From: Aegilops tauschii subsp. strangulata
Lineage: Eukaryota > Streptophyta > Magnoliopsida > Poales > Poaceae
Length of the DNA: 64,000 nt
Direction: 5' to 3'
Assembly (NCBI RefSeq): GCF_002575655.3
Contig: NC_053037.3
Span: 507,788,544 to 507,852,543 of the forward strand
This document shows, one piece after another, positions 34,672 through 46,591 of this stretch (the first letter of the stretch is position 1; each line of letters starts with the position of its first letter). Both the position numbers and the translations under genes were made by a program. The notes beneath the pieces were generated by a model, which ran no database searches, was not told the origin of the DNA, and saw only the letters and a program-made list of their open reading frames with translations.

Positions 34672-35123
34672 TGTCGGTGTCAAAACCGGCGGATCTTGGG
34701 TAGGGGGTCCCGAACTGTGCGTCTAAGGCGGATGGTAACAGGAGGCGGGGGACACAATGTTTACCTAGGTTCGGGCCCTCTCGATGGAGGTAATACCCTA
34801 CTTCCTGCTTGATTGATCTTGATGATATGAGTATTACAAGAGTTGATCTACCACGAGATCGTAGAGGCTAAACCCTAGAAGCTAGCCTATGGTTATGATT
34901 GTTCTCGTCCTACGGACTAATCCCTCCGGTTTATATAGACATCGGAGGGGCTAGGGTTACATGGAGTCGGTTACAAGGGAGGAGATCTACAGATCCGAAT
35001 TGCCAAGCTTGCCTTCCACGCCAAGGAGAGTCCCACCCGGACACGGGACGAAGTCTTCAATCTTGTATCTTCATAGTCCAATAGTCCGGCTGTCCGAGGA
35101 CCCCCTAATCCAGGACTCCCTCG
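34672..35123 (-). repeat. G2 5' LTR
   Basis: 452 bases, starting TGTCGGTG on the plus strand. It lacks about 19 bases (CCAAAGGATATAGTCCGG region) that are present in the other copy. Confidence 0.92.
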
Positions 35124-35142
35124 GTTGTCAAGGCCAGGCATC

Positions 35143-35508
35143 ATGTCGTCCCCCTCCTCCAACAATGGTGACAACGATGCTTGGCTAATGAACATATAGC
35201 TGAAGAGGGAAGAACCCATGGATATCAACAAGGATGAAGGGATCAAGAAGGCCACGGAGGACCAAGCTCCGGCAGCAGAAGACATCCTTCAACTTGATCA
35301 CAATATTCTTACCCCAACTGAGATCGAAGCTTTCAAGATGATTGCGTTAGCTCGTATACAAAACAAGTATCTCACACATGAAAATATTTTGTTGAAGGAG
35401 CATATCATCGCACTCAAGGGCATTATCCGCAAGTTGGAGGACCTCTTACGCTCGATGTGCGACTATCCATCATCACCACCATCTTCTTCACCGGCAAATG
35501 AGATCTAA
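35143..35508 (+). pseudogene. G1 small 3' ORF (coiled-coil, one in-frame stop)
   Basis: ATG at 35143, TAG at 35197-35199, then open to TAA at 35506: about 120 codons. The N-terminus is Ser/Asn-rich (MSSPSSNNGDND). The second half is predicted helical with heptads (TPTEIEAFKMIALARIQNKY, LKEHIIALKGIIRKLEDLL), with a Pro/Ser tail. It lies between pol and the 3' LTR, where some Athila elements carry an env-like gene. It has no signal peptide or membrane segment, so it is not env-like. Function unknown. I recall similar short ORFs in related wheat elements but could not check. Confidence 0.6.
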
Positions 35509-37067
35509 TCACATGGGTATGGGCACTCCCCTTGGCAACTGCCAAGCTTGGGGGAGGTGCCCCGGTATCGTATCACCATCACATCTCTATCTTTACCGTT
35601 TTCTTAGTTCGATCCTTTTAGTATATCTTGATCTAGTATAGTAAAGTTTTAGCATGATCTAGTTTTGAGTTTTGCTTTATGATCCCTCTATGTAATCGAG
35701 TCCGTGAGTTATATAATAAAGATTAGTGTTGAGTCAAGGGCTTGATTATTTTGCTATGATCTTGAGGGAATAAAAGAAAAGAGAAAGAATAAAAAGGAAT
35801 AAAAAGAGATCATATTGATCTTATGGAAAGTAATGACTTCACATAGAAAGAGTATGATGATTAAAAGTTGTTGAGAGTTGACAAACATAGCTTTGGTCAT
35901 CGTTGCAATTAATAGCAAGTAATAAAGAAAGAGAGGTTTCACATATAAATATACTATCTTGGACATCTTTTATGATTGTGAGCACTTATTAAAATATGAC
36001 ATGCTAAAGAGTTGATGTTGGACAAGGAAGACAACATAATGGGTTATGTTTCCTTACATCTGAAATAAAGTATATTGTCATGGATCATCCAACATGTTGA
36101 GCATGCCTTTCCCCCTCATGCTAGCCAAATTCTTTGCACTAAGTAGAGATACTACTTGTGCTTCCAAATACCCTTAAACCCAGTTTTGCCATAAGAGTCC
36201 ACCATATCTACCTATGGATTGAGTAAGATCCTTCAAGTAAGTTCTCATCGGTGCAAGCAATAAAAATTGCTCTCTAAATATGTATGATTTATTAGTGTTG
36301 AGAAAATAAGCTTTATACGATCGTGTGATGTGGAAGAAATAAAAGCGACGGACTGCATAATAAAGGTCCATATCACAAGTGGCAATATAAAGTGACGTTC
36401 TTTTGCATTAAGATTTCGTGCATCCAACCATGAAAGCGCATGACAACCTCTGCTTCCCTCTGCGAAGGGCCTATCTTTTACTTTTATCTTCTACCTTATG
36501 CAAGAGTCATGGTGATCTTCACCTTTCCTTTTTACATTTATCCTTTGGCGAGCACAATGTGTTGGAAAGATCCCGATATATATCCAATTGGATGTAAGTT
36601 AGCATGAACTATTATTGTTGACATTACCCTTGAGGTAAAAGGTTGGGAGGCGAAACTATAAGCCCCTATCTTTCTCTGTGTCCGATTAAAACTCCGTAAC
36701 CATAAGTATCGCATGAGTGTTAGCAATTGTGAAAGACTAAATGATAGTTGAGTATGTGAACTTGCTGAAAAGCTCTTAGATAGACTCTTTCTGATGTTAT
36801 GATAAATTGCAATTGCCTCAATGACTGAGACTATAGTTTGTTAGTTCTCAATAAAGTTTCTGATTCATACTTGACATTGTGAATAGATTATTACTTGAGC
36901 ATAAGAAATCATATGACAATATCTGTATATGTTGCTGTTATAAGAATGATCATGATGCCCTCATGTCCGTATTTTATTTTATTGACACCTCTACCTCTAA
37001 ACATGTGGACATATTTATCGTTATCGGCATCCGCTTGAGGACAAGCGAGGTCTAAGCTTGGGGGAGT
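35509..37067 (+). other. G1 3' untranslated region and polypurine tract
   Basis: AT-rich sequence with no coding frame. A purine-rich run is at about 35758-35815. A first CAAGCTTGGGGGAGG copy is at about 35543-35557. The functional PPT AAGCTTGGGGGAG (37054-37066) abuts the 3' LTR. The duplication of the PPT-like sequence is typical of this lineage, as far as I recall. Confidence 0.8.
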
Positions 37068-38587
37068 TGATACGTCCATTTTGCATCATGCTTTTATATC
37101 GATATTTATTGCATTATGGGCTGTTATTACACATTATGTCACAATACTTATGTCTATTCTCTCTTATTTTACAAGGTTTACATGAAGAGGGAGAATGCCG
37201 GCAGCTGGAATTCTGGGCTGGAAAAGGAGCAAATATTAGAGACCTATTCTGCACAACTCCAAAAGTCCTGAAACTCCACGGAAGTTACTTTTGGAAATAA
37301 TAAAAAATACTAAGCGAAGAAAATACCAGAGGGGACCCACACCCTAGGAACGAGGGTGGGGGCGCGCCCTACCCCCCGGGCACGCCCCCTGCCTCGTGGG
37401 CCCCCTGGTGGCCCTCTGGTGCCCATCTTCTGCTATATGAAGTCTTTCGTTCGAAGAAAAATCATAAGCAAGCTTCCGGGACGAGACTCCGCCGCCACGA
37501 GGCGGAACCTTGGTGGAACCAATCTAGGACTCTGGCGGAGCTGTTCTGCCGGGGACACTTCCCTCCGGGAGGGGGAAATCATCGCCATCGTCATCACCAA
37601 CGATCCTCTCATCAGGAGGGGGTCCATCTTCATCAACATCTTCACCAGCACCATCTCCTCTCAAACCCTAGTTCATCTCTTGTATCCAATTCTTGTCTCT
37701 AAGTCTGAGATTGGTACCTGTAAGTTGCTAGTAGTGTTGATTACTCCTTGTAGTTGATGCTAGTTGGTTTACTTGGTGGAATATCATATGTTCAGATCCA
37801 TTATGCATATTAATACCCCTCTGATTATGAACATGAATATGCTTGTGAGTAGTTACGTTTGTTCCTGAGGACATGGGAGAAGTCTTGCTATTAGTAGTCA
37901 TGTGAATTTGGTATTCGTTCGATATTTTGATGAGATGTATGTTGTCTCTCCTCTAGTGGTGTCATGTGAACATCGACTACATGACACTTCACCATTATTT
38001 GGGCCTAGAGGAACGCATTGGGAAGTAATAAGTAGATGATGGGTTGCTAGAGTGACAGAAGCTTAAACCCTAGTTTATGCGTTGCTTCGTAAGGGGCTGA
38101 TTTGGATCCATATGTTTCATGCTATGGTTAGGTTTACCTTAATACTTCTTTTGTAGTTGCGGATGCTTGAAATAGGAGTTAATCATAAGTGGGATGCTTG
38201 TCCAAGTAAGGACAGCACCCAAGCACGGGTCCACCCACATATCAAATTATCAAAGTACCGAACGCGAATCATATGAACGTGATGAAAACTAGCTTGACGA
38301 TAATTCCCATGTGTCCTCGGGAGCGCTTTTCTCTATATAAGAGTTTGTCCAGGCTTGTCCTTTGCTACAAAAAGGATTGGGCCACCTTGCTGCACTTTAT
38401 TTACTTTTGTTACTTGTTGCTCGTTACAAATTATCTTATCACAAAACTATTTGTTACCTATAATTTCAGTGCTTGCAGAGAATACCTTGCTGAAAACCGC
38501 TTATTATTTCCTTCTGCTCCTCGTTAGGTTCGACACTCTTACTTAACGAAAGGACTACGATAGATCCCCTATACTTGTGGGTCATCA
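37068..38587 (+). repeat. G1 3' LTR
   Basis: 1,520 bases, TGATACGTCC...GGGTCATCA. It differs from the 5' LTR by scattered substitutions and the five-base loss at the 5' LTR start. TATA box at about 38333-38342. Confidence 0.95.
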
Positions 38588-38592
38588 GAGCT

Positions 38593-39056
38593 CTGTAGCA
38601 TTTCTAATATTATATGTGGATGACATATTGCTAATTGGAAATGATATAGAATTTTTGGATAACATAAAAGGATACTTGAATAAGAGTTTTTCAATGAAAG
38701 ACCTCGGTGAAGCTGCTTACATATTGGGCATCAAGATCTATAGAGATAGATCAAGACGCTTAATTGGACTTTCACAAAGCACATACCTTGACAAAGTTTT
38801 GAAAACGTTCAAAATGGATCAAGCAAAGAAAGGGTTCTTACCTATGCTACAAGGTGTGAAGTTGAGTCAGACTCAATGCTCGACCACTGTAGAAGATAGA
38901 GAGAAAATGAAAAATGTTCCCTATGCTTCAGCCATAGGCTCTATCATGTATGCAATGCTGTGTACCAGACCTGATGTGTGCCTTGCTATTAGCTTAGCGG
39001 GGAGGTACCAAAGTAATCCAGGAATGGATCACTGGACACGGTCAAGAACATCCTGA
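38593..39056 (+). pseudogene. A1 reverse transcriptase, C-terminal half
   Basis: Same frame as 4200-4783 once G1 and one GAGCT are removed. It carries the YVDD catalytic box (near 38615), the GEAAYILGIKIYRDRS motif and PYASAIGSIMYAM. A small deletion at about 39035 (MDHWT-RSRTS) shifts the frame before RNase H. The active-site residues are intact. Confidence 0.93.
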
Positions 39057-39079
39057 AATACCTGAAAAGGACTAAGGAT

Positions 39080-39595
39080 ATGTTTCTCATTTATGGAGGT
39101 GACAAAGAGCTCGTCGTAAATGGTTACGTCGATGCAAGCTTTGAGACTGATCTGGACGATTCTAAATCACAAACCGGATACATGTTTACATTGAACGGTG
39201 GAGCTGTCAGTTGGTGCAGTTCTAAACAAAGCGTCGTGGCGGGATCTACGTGTGAAGCGGAGTACATAGCTGCTTCGGAAGCAGCAAATGAAGGAGTCCG
39301 GATGAAGGAGTTCATATCCGATCTGGGTGTCATACCTAGTGCATCGGGTCCAATGAAAATCTTTTGTGACAATACTGGTGCAATTGCTTTGGCAAAGGAA
39401 TCCAGATTTCACAAGAGAACCAAGCACATCAAGATTCGCTTCAATTCCATCCGGGATCAAGTCCAGGTGGGAGACATAGAGATTTGCAAAATACATACGG
39501 ATCTGAATGTTGCAGACCCGTTGACTAAGCCTCTTCCACGAGCAAAACATGATCAGCACCAAGACTCCATGGGTGTTAGAATCATTACAGTATAA
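39080..39595 (+). pseudogene. A1 RNase H domain
   Basis: 171 codons: YVDASFETDLDDSKSQTGYMF (catalytic Asp), CEAEYIAASEA (Glu), FCDNTGAIALAKE (Asp), HKRTKHIKIRFNSIRDQV (His) and ADPLTKPLP. This is the Copia C-terminal RNase H. All catalytic positions are present. The polyprotein ends at the TAA near 39593. Confidence 0.93.
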
Positions 39596-39628
39596 TCTAG
39601 ATTACTGACTCTAGTGCAAGTGGGAGAC

Positions 39629-41266
39629 TGAAGGAAATATGCCCTAGAGGCAATAATAAAGTTATTATTTATTTCCTCATATCATGATAAATGTTTATTA
39701 TTCATGCTAGAATTGTATTAACCGGAAACATAATACATGTCTATATACATAGACAAACATAGTGCCAGTAGTATGCCTCTACTTGACTAGCTCGTTGATC
39801 AAAGATGGTTGAGTTTCCTAGCCATAGACATGAGTTGTCATTTGATTAACGGGATCACATCATTAGGAGAATGATGTGATTGACTTGACCCATTCCGTTA
39901 GCTTAGCACTTGATCGTTTAGTTTACTGCTATTGCTTTCTTCATGACTTATACATGTTCCTATGACTATGAGATTATGCAATTCCCGATTGCCGGAGGAA
40001 CACTTTGTGTGCTACCAAACGTCACAACGTAACTGGGTGATTATAAAGGTGCTCTACAGGTGTCTCCGATGGTACTTGTTGAGTTGGCATAGATCGAGAT
40101 TAGAATTTGTCACTCCGATTGTCGGAGAGGTATCTCTGGGCCCTCTCGGTAATGCACATCACTATAAGCCTTGCAAGCAATGTGACTAATGAGCTAGTTG
40201 CGGGATGATGCATTACGAAACGAGTAAAGAGACTTGCCGGTAACGAGATTGAGCTAGGTATTGAGATACCGACGATCGAATCTCGGGCAAGTAACATATC
40301 AATGACAAAGGGAACAACGCATGTTGTTATGCGGTTTGGCCGATAAAGATCTTCGTAGAATATGTTGGAACCAATATGAGCATCCAGGTTCCGCTATTGG
40401 TTATTGACCGGAGATGTGTCTCGGTCATGTCTACGTAGTTCTCAAACCCGTAGGGTCCGCACGCTTAATGTTCTGTGACGATCGGTATTATGAGTTTATA
40501 TGTTTTGATGTACAGAAGATAGTTCCGAGTCCCGGATATGATCACGGACATGATGAGGAGTCTCGAAATGGTCGAGACATAAAGATTGATATACTGGAAG
40601 CCTATATTACCGGAGTGCCGGAGGGGTTATCGGAACCCCCCGGGGGTTAATGGGCCTAGTTGGGCCCTAGTGGAGAGAGAGGGGCCGGCCAGGGAAGGCC
40701 GCGCGCCCCTCCCCCTTCCTTTCCCCCTCCTAGAAGGAGTAGGAAAGAGGGGAGTCCTACTCCTACTTGGAGGAGGACTCCTCCTCCTGGCGCGCCCTAC
40801 AGGGGCCGGCCGGCCTCCTCCCTTGCTCCTTTATATATGGGGGCAGGGAGCACCCTAGGACACACAAGTTGAGCATTGATCTCTCCCAGCCGTGTGCGGT
40901 GCCCCCTCCACCATAATCCACCTCGGTCATATCATAGCGGTGCTTAGGCGAAGCCCTGCGACGCTAGCTTCATTAATATCGTCACCACGCCATCGTGCTG
41001 ACGAAACTCTCCCCGAGCTCTACTAGATCGTGAGTTCGCGGGACATCACCGAGCTGAACCTGTGCTGAACGCGGAGGTGCCGTACGTTCGGTACTGAGGA
41101 TCGGTCGATCGTGAAGACGTACGACTACATCAACCGCGTTGTTATAACGCTTCCGCTTAACGGTCTACGAGGGTACGTGGATGACACTCTCCCCTCTCGT
41201 TGCTATGCATCACCATGATCTTGCGTGTGCGTAGGAATTTTTTTGAAATTACTATGTTCCCCAACA
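39629..41266 (+). repeat. A1 3' LTR
   Basis: It starts TGAAGGAAATATGCCC after the PPT GCAAGTGGGAGAC and ends CCCCAACA. 1,638 bases. It carries the TATA and hairpin block described for the 5' LTR. Sequence immediately after 41266 (TATAG) is the expected right half of the TSD; the left half is outside. Confidence 0.95.
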
Positions 41267-42218
41267 TATAGATCTTGATGCTCAATATGTAAGCAGCTTC
41301 ACCGAGGTCTTTCTTTGAAAAACTCGTTTCAAACACTCCTTTATGCTTTCCAGAAAATTCTACATCATTTCCAATCGACAATATGTCATTCACATATACT
41401 TACAGAAAGGCTGTAGTGCTCCCACTCACTTTCTTGTAAATATAGGCTTCACCGTAAGTCTTATAAAACTATATGCTTTGATCAACTTATCAAAGCGTAT
41501 ATTCCAACTCCGAGATGCTTGCACCAGTCCATAGATGGATCGCTGGAGCTTGCATATTTTGTTAGCACCTTTATGATTGACAAAACCTTCTGGTTGCATC
41601 ATATACAACTCTTCTTTAAGAAATCCATTAAGGAATGTAGTTTTGACATCCATTTGCCAGATTTCAGAAAATGTGGCAGTTGCTAACATGATTTGGACAG
41701 ACTTAAGCATCGCTACGAGTGAGGAAAACTCATCGTAGTCAACACCTTGAACTTGTCGAAAACCTTTTTGCGGCAATTCAAGCTTTGTAGATAATAACAC
41801 TACTATCAGCGTCCGTCTTCCTTTTGAAGATCCATTTATTCTCAATGGCTTGCCGATCATTGGGCAAGTCCACCAAAGTCCACACTTTGTTCTTATACAT
41901 GGATCCCATCTCAGATTTCATGGCCTCAAGCCATCTGTCGGAATCTGGGCTCATCATCGCTTCCTCATAGTTCGTAGGTTCATCATGGTCAAATAACATG
42001 ACTTCCAGAACAGGATTACCGTACCACTCTGGTGCGGAACGTACTCTGGTTGACCTACGATGTTCGGTAGTAACTTGATATGAAGTTTCATGATCATCAT
42101 CATTAACTTCCTCACTAATTGGTGTAGGCATCACTGGAACTGATTTCTGTGATGAACTACTCGCCAACTCGAGAGAAGGTACAATTACCTCATCAAGTTC
42201 TACTTTCCTCCCACTCAC
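41267..42218 (-). pseudogene. A2 IN-RT linker and reverse transcriptase N-terminal half
   Basis: 42218-41778 reads the linker and RT start (RRSTRVRSAPEWYGNPVLEV, NKWIFKRK). 41860-41426 continues RT in another frame with GFRQVQGVDYDE, QMDVKTTFLNGFL and YGLVQASRSW. 41393-41267 is a last RT piece (GEAAYILSIKIY) after a deletion. The YVDD region is disrupted (MNDILSIGND at the join). A1 cuts it at 41267. Confidence 0.88.
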
Positions 42219-42377
42219 TTCTTTGGAGAGAAACTTCTTCTCTAGAAAGAATCCATTCTTAGCAACAAAGATCTTGCCTTCGGATCTGTGATAGAAGGTG
42301 TACCCAACATTTTCTTTTGGGTATCCTATGAAGACGCACTTCTCCGATTTGGGTTCGAGCTTATCAGGTTGAAGTTT

Positions 42378-43296
42378 TCACATAAGCATCGTAGCCTCAA
42401 CTTTAAGAAACGACAACTTGGGTTTGTTGCCAAACCACAGTTCAGAAGGTGTCGTCTCAACGGATTTAGATGGTGCCCTATTTAACGTGAATGCAGCTGT
42501 CTCTAATGCATAACCCCAAAATGACAGTGGTAAATCGGTAAGAGACATCATATATTGCGCTATATCCAATAAAGTATGGTTATGACGTTCGGACACACCA
42601 TTATGCTGTGGTGTTCCAGGTGGCATGAGTTTGAGAAACTATTCCACATTGTTTTACTTGAAGACCAAACTCGTAGCTCAAATATTCGTCTCCGCGATCA
42701 AATCATAGAAACTTAATTTTCTTGTTACGATGATTTTCCACTTCACTCTGAAATTCTTTGAACTTTTCAAATGTTTCAGACTTATATTTCATCAAGTAGA
42801 TACACCCATATCTGCTCAAATCATCTGTGAAGGTAAGAAAATAATGATACCCGCCGCGATCCTCAACACTCATCGAACCACATACATCAGTATGTATTAC
42901 TTCCAATAAGTCAGTTGCTCGCTCCATTGTTCCGGAGAACGGAGTCTTAGTCATCTTGCCCATGAGGCATGGTTCGCAAGCATCAAGTGATTCATAATCA
43001 AGTGATTCCAAAAGCCCATCAGCATGGAGTTTCTTCATGCGCTTTACACCAATATGACCTAAACGGCAGTGCCACAAATAAGTTGCATTATTATTATTAA
43101 CTTTGCATCTTTTGGCTTCAATATTATGAATATGCGTATCACTACGATCGAGATTCAATAAACCATTTATATTGAGTGTATGACCATAGAAGGTTTTATT
43201 CATGTAAATAGAACAACAATTATTCTTTGACTTAAACGAATAACTGTATTGCAATAAACATGATCCAATCATATTCCTGCTCAACGCAAACACCAA
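42378..43296 (-). pseudogene. A2 pre-integrase and integrase
   Basis: 43296-42703 holds the protease C-terminus, the HHCC finger (HCRLGH with CEPCLMG, complete here in contrast to A1), TDVCGSM (first catalytic Asp) and IYLMKYKSETF. A gap with a frameshift follows. 42626-42378 gives the Glu region NGVSERHNHTLLD. The stop near 42703 and a shift separate the two halves. Confidence 0.88.
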
Positions 43297-43303
43297 ATAA
43301 CAT

Positions 43304-44260
43304 TTATTTTAGGTTCGACACTAATCCCGAATCACTTCCAACACACATCATTACCTCGCCCTTAACTAGTCTCTGTTTATTTTGCAACTCCCGTTTCGAG
43401 TTACTACTCTTAGCAACTGAACCAGTATCAAATACCGAGGGGTTGCTATAAACACTAGTAAAGTACACATCAATAACATGTATATCCAATACCTTTGTTC
43501 ACTATGCCATCCTTCTTATCCACCAAGTATCTATGGCAGTTCCACTTCCAGTGACCATTTCCTTTGCAGTAGAAGCACTCGGTTTCAGGCTTGGGTCTAG
43601 CTTTGGGCTTCTTCATGGGAGTGACAACTTGTTTGTCATTCTTCTTGAAGTTCCCTTTCTATTCTTTTGCCCTTTTTCTTGAAACTAGTGGTCTTGTAAA
43701 CCATCAACACTTAATGCTCTTTCTTGATTTCTACCTTCGCCAATTTCAACATCGCGAAGAGCTCGGGAATTACTTTCATCATCCCTTGCATATTATAGTT
43801 CATCACGAAGTTCTAGTAAATTGGTGATAGTGACTAGAGAACTTTGTCAATTACTATCTCATCTGGAAGATTAACTCCCACTTCTGGTTGAGCTATTCTC
43901 CTCCATCTTGTAGGAAAATTACTGTCAGAGGTCTCATACCTCTTGACACGGGCATGAGTATGAAATACCAATTTCAACTCTTGGAACATCTTACATGCTC
44001 TGTGGCGTTCAAAACATTTTTAAGTCCCAGTTCTAAGCCGTAAAGCATGGTGCACTAAACTATCAAGTAGTCATCATACCGAGCTTTTCCAAATGTTCAT
44101 AACATCTGTATCTGCTCCTGCAATAGGTCCGTCACCTAGCGGTGCATCAAGGACATAATTCTTCTGTGCAGCAATGAGGATAATCCACAGATCACGGATC
44201 CAATCTGCATCATTGCTACTAAAATCTTTCAACTTATTTTTCTCTAGGAACATATCAAAA
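43304..44260 (-). pseudogene. A2 gag and protease remnant
   Basis: 43489-43304 carries the protease triad (VFDTGSVAK). The zinc knuckle region is at about 43560 in a different frame. Gag is found in short pieces out to about 44260, with many indels. The start region is not intact. Confidence 0.78.
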
Positions 44261-45535
44261 ATAAACGGGGAAGCTATGCACGAGCTATTGATCTACAACA
44301 TAATTTGCAAATACTATCAGGACTAAGTTCACGATAAATTAAAGTTCCATTAATCATATTATTTTAAGAACTCCCACTTAGATAGACATCCCTCTAGTCA
44401 TCTAAATGATCACGTGATCCATATCAACTAAACCATGTCCGATCATCACGTGAGATGGAGTAGTTTTCAATGGTGAACATCACTATGTTGATCATATCTA
44501 CTATATGATTCACGCTCAACCTTTCGGTCTCCAGTGTTCGGAGGCCATATCTACATATGCTAGGCTCGTCAAGTTTAACCCGAGTATTCCGCGTGTGCAA
44601 AACTGGCTTGCACCCGTTGTATGTGAACGTAGAGCTTATCACACCCGATCATCATGTAGTGTCTTGGCACGACGAACTGTCGCAACGGTGCATACTCAGG
44701 GAGAACACTTATACCTTGAAATTTAGTGAGAGATCATCTTATAATGCTACCGCCGAACTAAGCAAAATAACATGCATAAAGGATAAACATCATATGCAAT
44801 TAAAATATGTGACATGATATGGCCATGATCATCTTGCGCCTTTGATCTCCATCTCCAAAGTACCGTCATGATCTCTATCGTCACCGGCATGACACCATGA
44901 TCTCCATCATTTGATCTCAATCAATGTGTCGTCACATGGTCGTCTCACCAACTATTGCTCTTGCAACTATTGCTATCGCATAGCGATAAAGTAAAGCCAT
45001 TATTTGGCGCTTGCATCTTATGCAATAAAGAGACAACCATAAGGCTTCTACCAGTTGCCGATAACTTCAACAAAACATGATCATCTCATACAACAACTTA
45101 TATCTCATCACATCTTGACCATATCAGATTACAATAAGCCCTGCAAAAACAAGTTAGACGTCCTCTACTTTGTTGTTGCAAGTTTTACATGGCTGCTACG
45201 GGCTTAGCAAGAACCGTTCTTACCTACGCATCAAAACCACAACGATTTTCATCACGTATGTGCTGTTTTAACCTTCAACACGGACCGGGCATAGCCACAC
45301 TCGATTCAACTAAAGTTGGAGAAACTGACACCCGCCAGCCAGCTGTGTGCGAAGCACGTCGGTAGAACCAGTCTCGCGTAAGCGTACGCATAATGTCGGT
45401 TTGGGACGCTTCATCCAACAATACTGCCGAATCAAAGTATGACATGCTGGTAAGCAGTATGACTATTATCGCCCACAACTCTTTGTGTTCTACTTGTGCA
45501 TACAACATCCACGCATAGACCTGGCTCGGATGCCA
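44261..45535 (-). other. A2 leader and primer binding site
   Basis: Non-coding leader homologous to 626-1842 of A1. The PBS (minus strand TGGCATCCGAGCCAG) is at 45521-45535, next to the LTR end. Confidence 0.85.
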
Positions 45536-45536
45536 C

Positions 45537-46121
45537 TGTTGGGGAACATAGTATTTAAAAAATTTCCTACGCACACGCAAGATCTATCATGGTGATGCAT
45601 AGCAACGAGAGGGGAGAGTGTTATCCATGTACCCTCGTAGACCGAAAGCGGAAGCGTTATGACACCACGGTTGATGTAGTCGTACGTCTTCATGATCCGA
45701 CCGATCCTAGTACCGAAAGTATGGCACCTCCACGATCTGCACACGTTCAGCTCGGTGACGTCCCATGAACTCTTGATCCAGCTGAGTGGCGAGGGAGAGC
45801 TTCCTCAGCACGACGGCGTGATGATGGTGATGATGAAGCTACCGGCGCAGGGCTTCACCTAAGCACTGCAATGATATGACCGAGGTGGATTATGGTGGAG
45901 GGGGCCACCGCACACGGCTAAGAGATCAATGATGAACTTGTGTGTCTATGGGGTGCCCCCTCCCCCGTATATAAAGGAGTGGAGGAGGGGAGGGGCCGGC
46001 CCTCTCTATGGCGCGCCCTAGGGGAGTCTACTCCCACTGGGAGTAGGATTCCCCCCTTTCCCTAGTTGGAGTAGGAGAGGAAGGGAAGGAGGAGTAGGAG
46101 AGAAGGAAAGGGGGCCGCCCC
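45537..46121 (-). repeat. A2 5' LTR, inner part
   Basis: It begins TGTTGGGGAAC (reverse of GTTCCCCAACA) and reaches the G4 TSD at 46117-46121. A further stretch (54908-54977) continues it after G4. Minus-strand TATA box at about 45967-45975 (TATATAAA). Confidence 0.85.
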
Positions 46122-46591
46122 TGTCGGTGTCAAAACCGGCGGATCTCGGGTAGGGGGTCCCGAACTGTGCGTCTAAGGCGGATGGTAACAGGAGGCGGGG
46201 GACACGGTGTTTACCCAGGTTCGGGCCCTCTCGATGGAGGTAATACCCTACTTCCTGCTTGATTGATCTTGATGATATGAGTATTACAAGAGTTGATCTA
46301 CCACGAGATCGTAGAGGCTAAGCCCTAGAAGCTAGCCTATGGTATAATTGTTGTTGTCCTACGGACTAAACCCTCCGGTTTATATAGACACCGGAGGGGG
46401 CTAGGGTTACGCAGAGTCAGTTACAAGGGAGGAGATCTACATATCTGTATTGCCAAGCTTGCCTTCCACACCAAGGAGAGTCCCATCCGGACACGGGACG
46501 GAGTCTTCAATCTTGTATCTTCATAGTCCCACAGTCCGGCCAAAGGATATAGTCCGGCTGTCCGAGGACCCCCTAATCCAGGACTCCCTCA
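46122..46591 (-). repeat. G4 3' LTR
   Basis: 470 bases, TGTCGGTG...CCCTCA, minus-strand TATA box near 46379-46388. Confidence 0.93.

Larger units (their letters stand above)
25127..35123 (-). mobile_element. G2: Tat-lineage Ty3-Gypsy element, minus strand, with opposing extra gene
   Basis: LTRs at 25127-25597 and 34672-35123 with TSD GTTGT at 25122-25126 and 35124-35128. On the minus strand, from right to left, it has gag, protease, RT, an RNase H of the DSSK...NAAEYEAL type, and integrase. On the plus strand, between the left LTR and the integrase, lies a separate multi-exon coding region. This arrangement matches what is known of some plant Tat elements, which carry additional ORFs, some antisense, near the 3' LTR. 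The right LTR has lost about 19 bases near its end, and its terminal CA has become CG. Confidence 0.92.
4789..38587 (+). mobile_element. G1: Athila-lineage Ty3-Gypsy retrotransposon with two nested insertions
   Basis: LTRs at 4789-6305 and 37068-38587 flank an internal domain with an Asp-tRNA-type PBS (TGGCGCCGTTGCCGGGGA), gag, protease, RT, RNase H, integrase and a long 3' region that includes a small extra ORF. The TSD GAGCT is at 4784-4788 and 38588-38592. G3 interrupts the integrase region and G2 interrupts the 3' region. The Asp PBS and polyprotein sequence support the Athila lineage. The host family is one of the abundant Triticeae Athila families (Sabrina/WHAM-like), but I cannot fix which. 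Stops, frameshifts and a mutated RT active site make it non-functional. Confidence 0.93.
1..41266 (+). mobile_element. A1: BARE/Angela/WIS-type Ty1-Copia retrotransposon, interrupted by G1
   Basis: The element runs from a partial 5' LTR at the window edge to a 3' LTR ending ...CCCCAACA at 41266. Gene order is gag, protease, integrase, reverse transcriptase, RNase H, as in Copia elements. The G1 element (4789-38587) sits inside reverse transcriptase; removing it together with one copy of the GAGCT duplication puts the RT frame back in register. Coding regions carry a deletion, a stop and frameshifts, so the copy cannot move by itself. A1 is itself inserted in the RT region of A2, which runs on the opposite strand and resumes at 41267. 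The left TSD and the left half of A2 lie outside the window. The family name is from remembered LTR and PBS sequence. Confidence 0.93.

Noticed and set aside
31122..34703. Several plus-strand ORFs of 60-233 codons opposite G2 gag-pol
   Set aside because: Antisense shadows of RT, RNase H and gag; the genuine opposing gene is restricted to 25977-28697.
35143..35508. env-like gene in G1
   Set aside because: No signal peptide, glycosylation-rich ectodomain or transmembrane segment.
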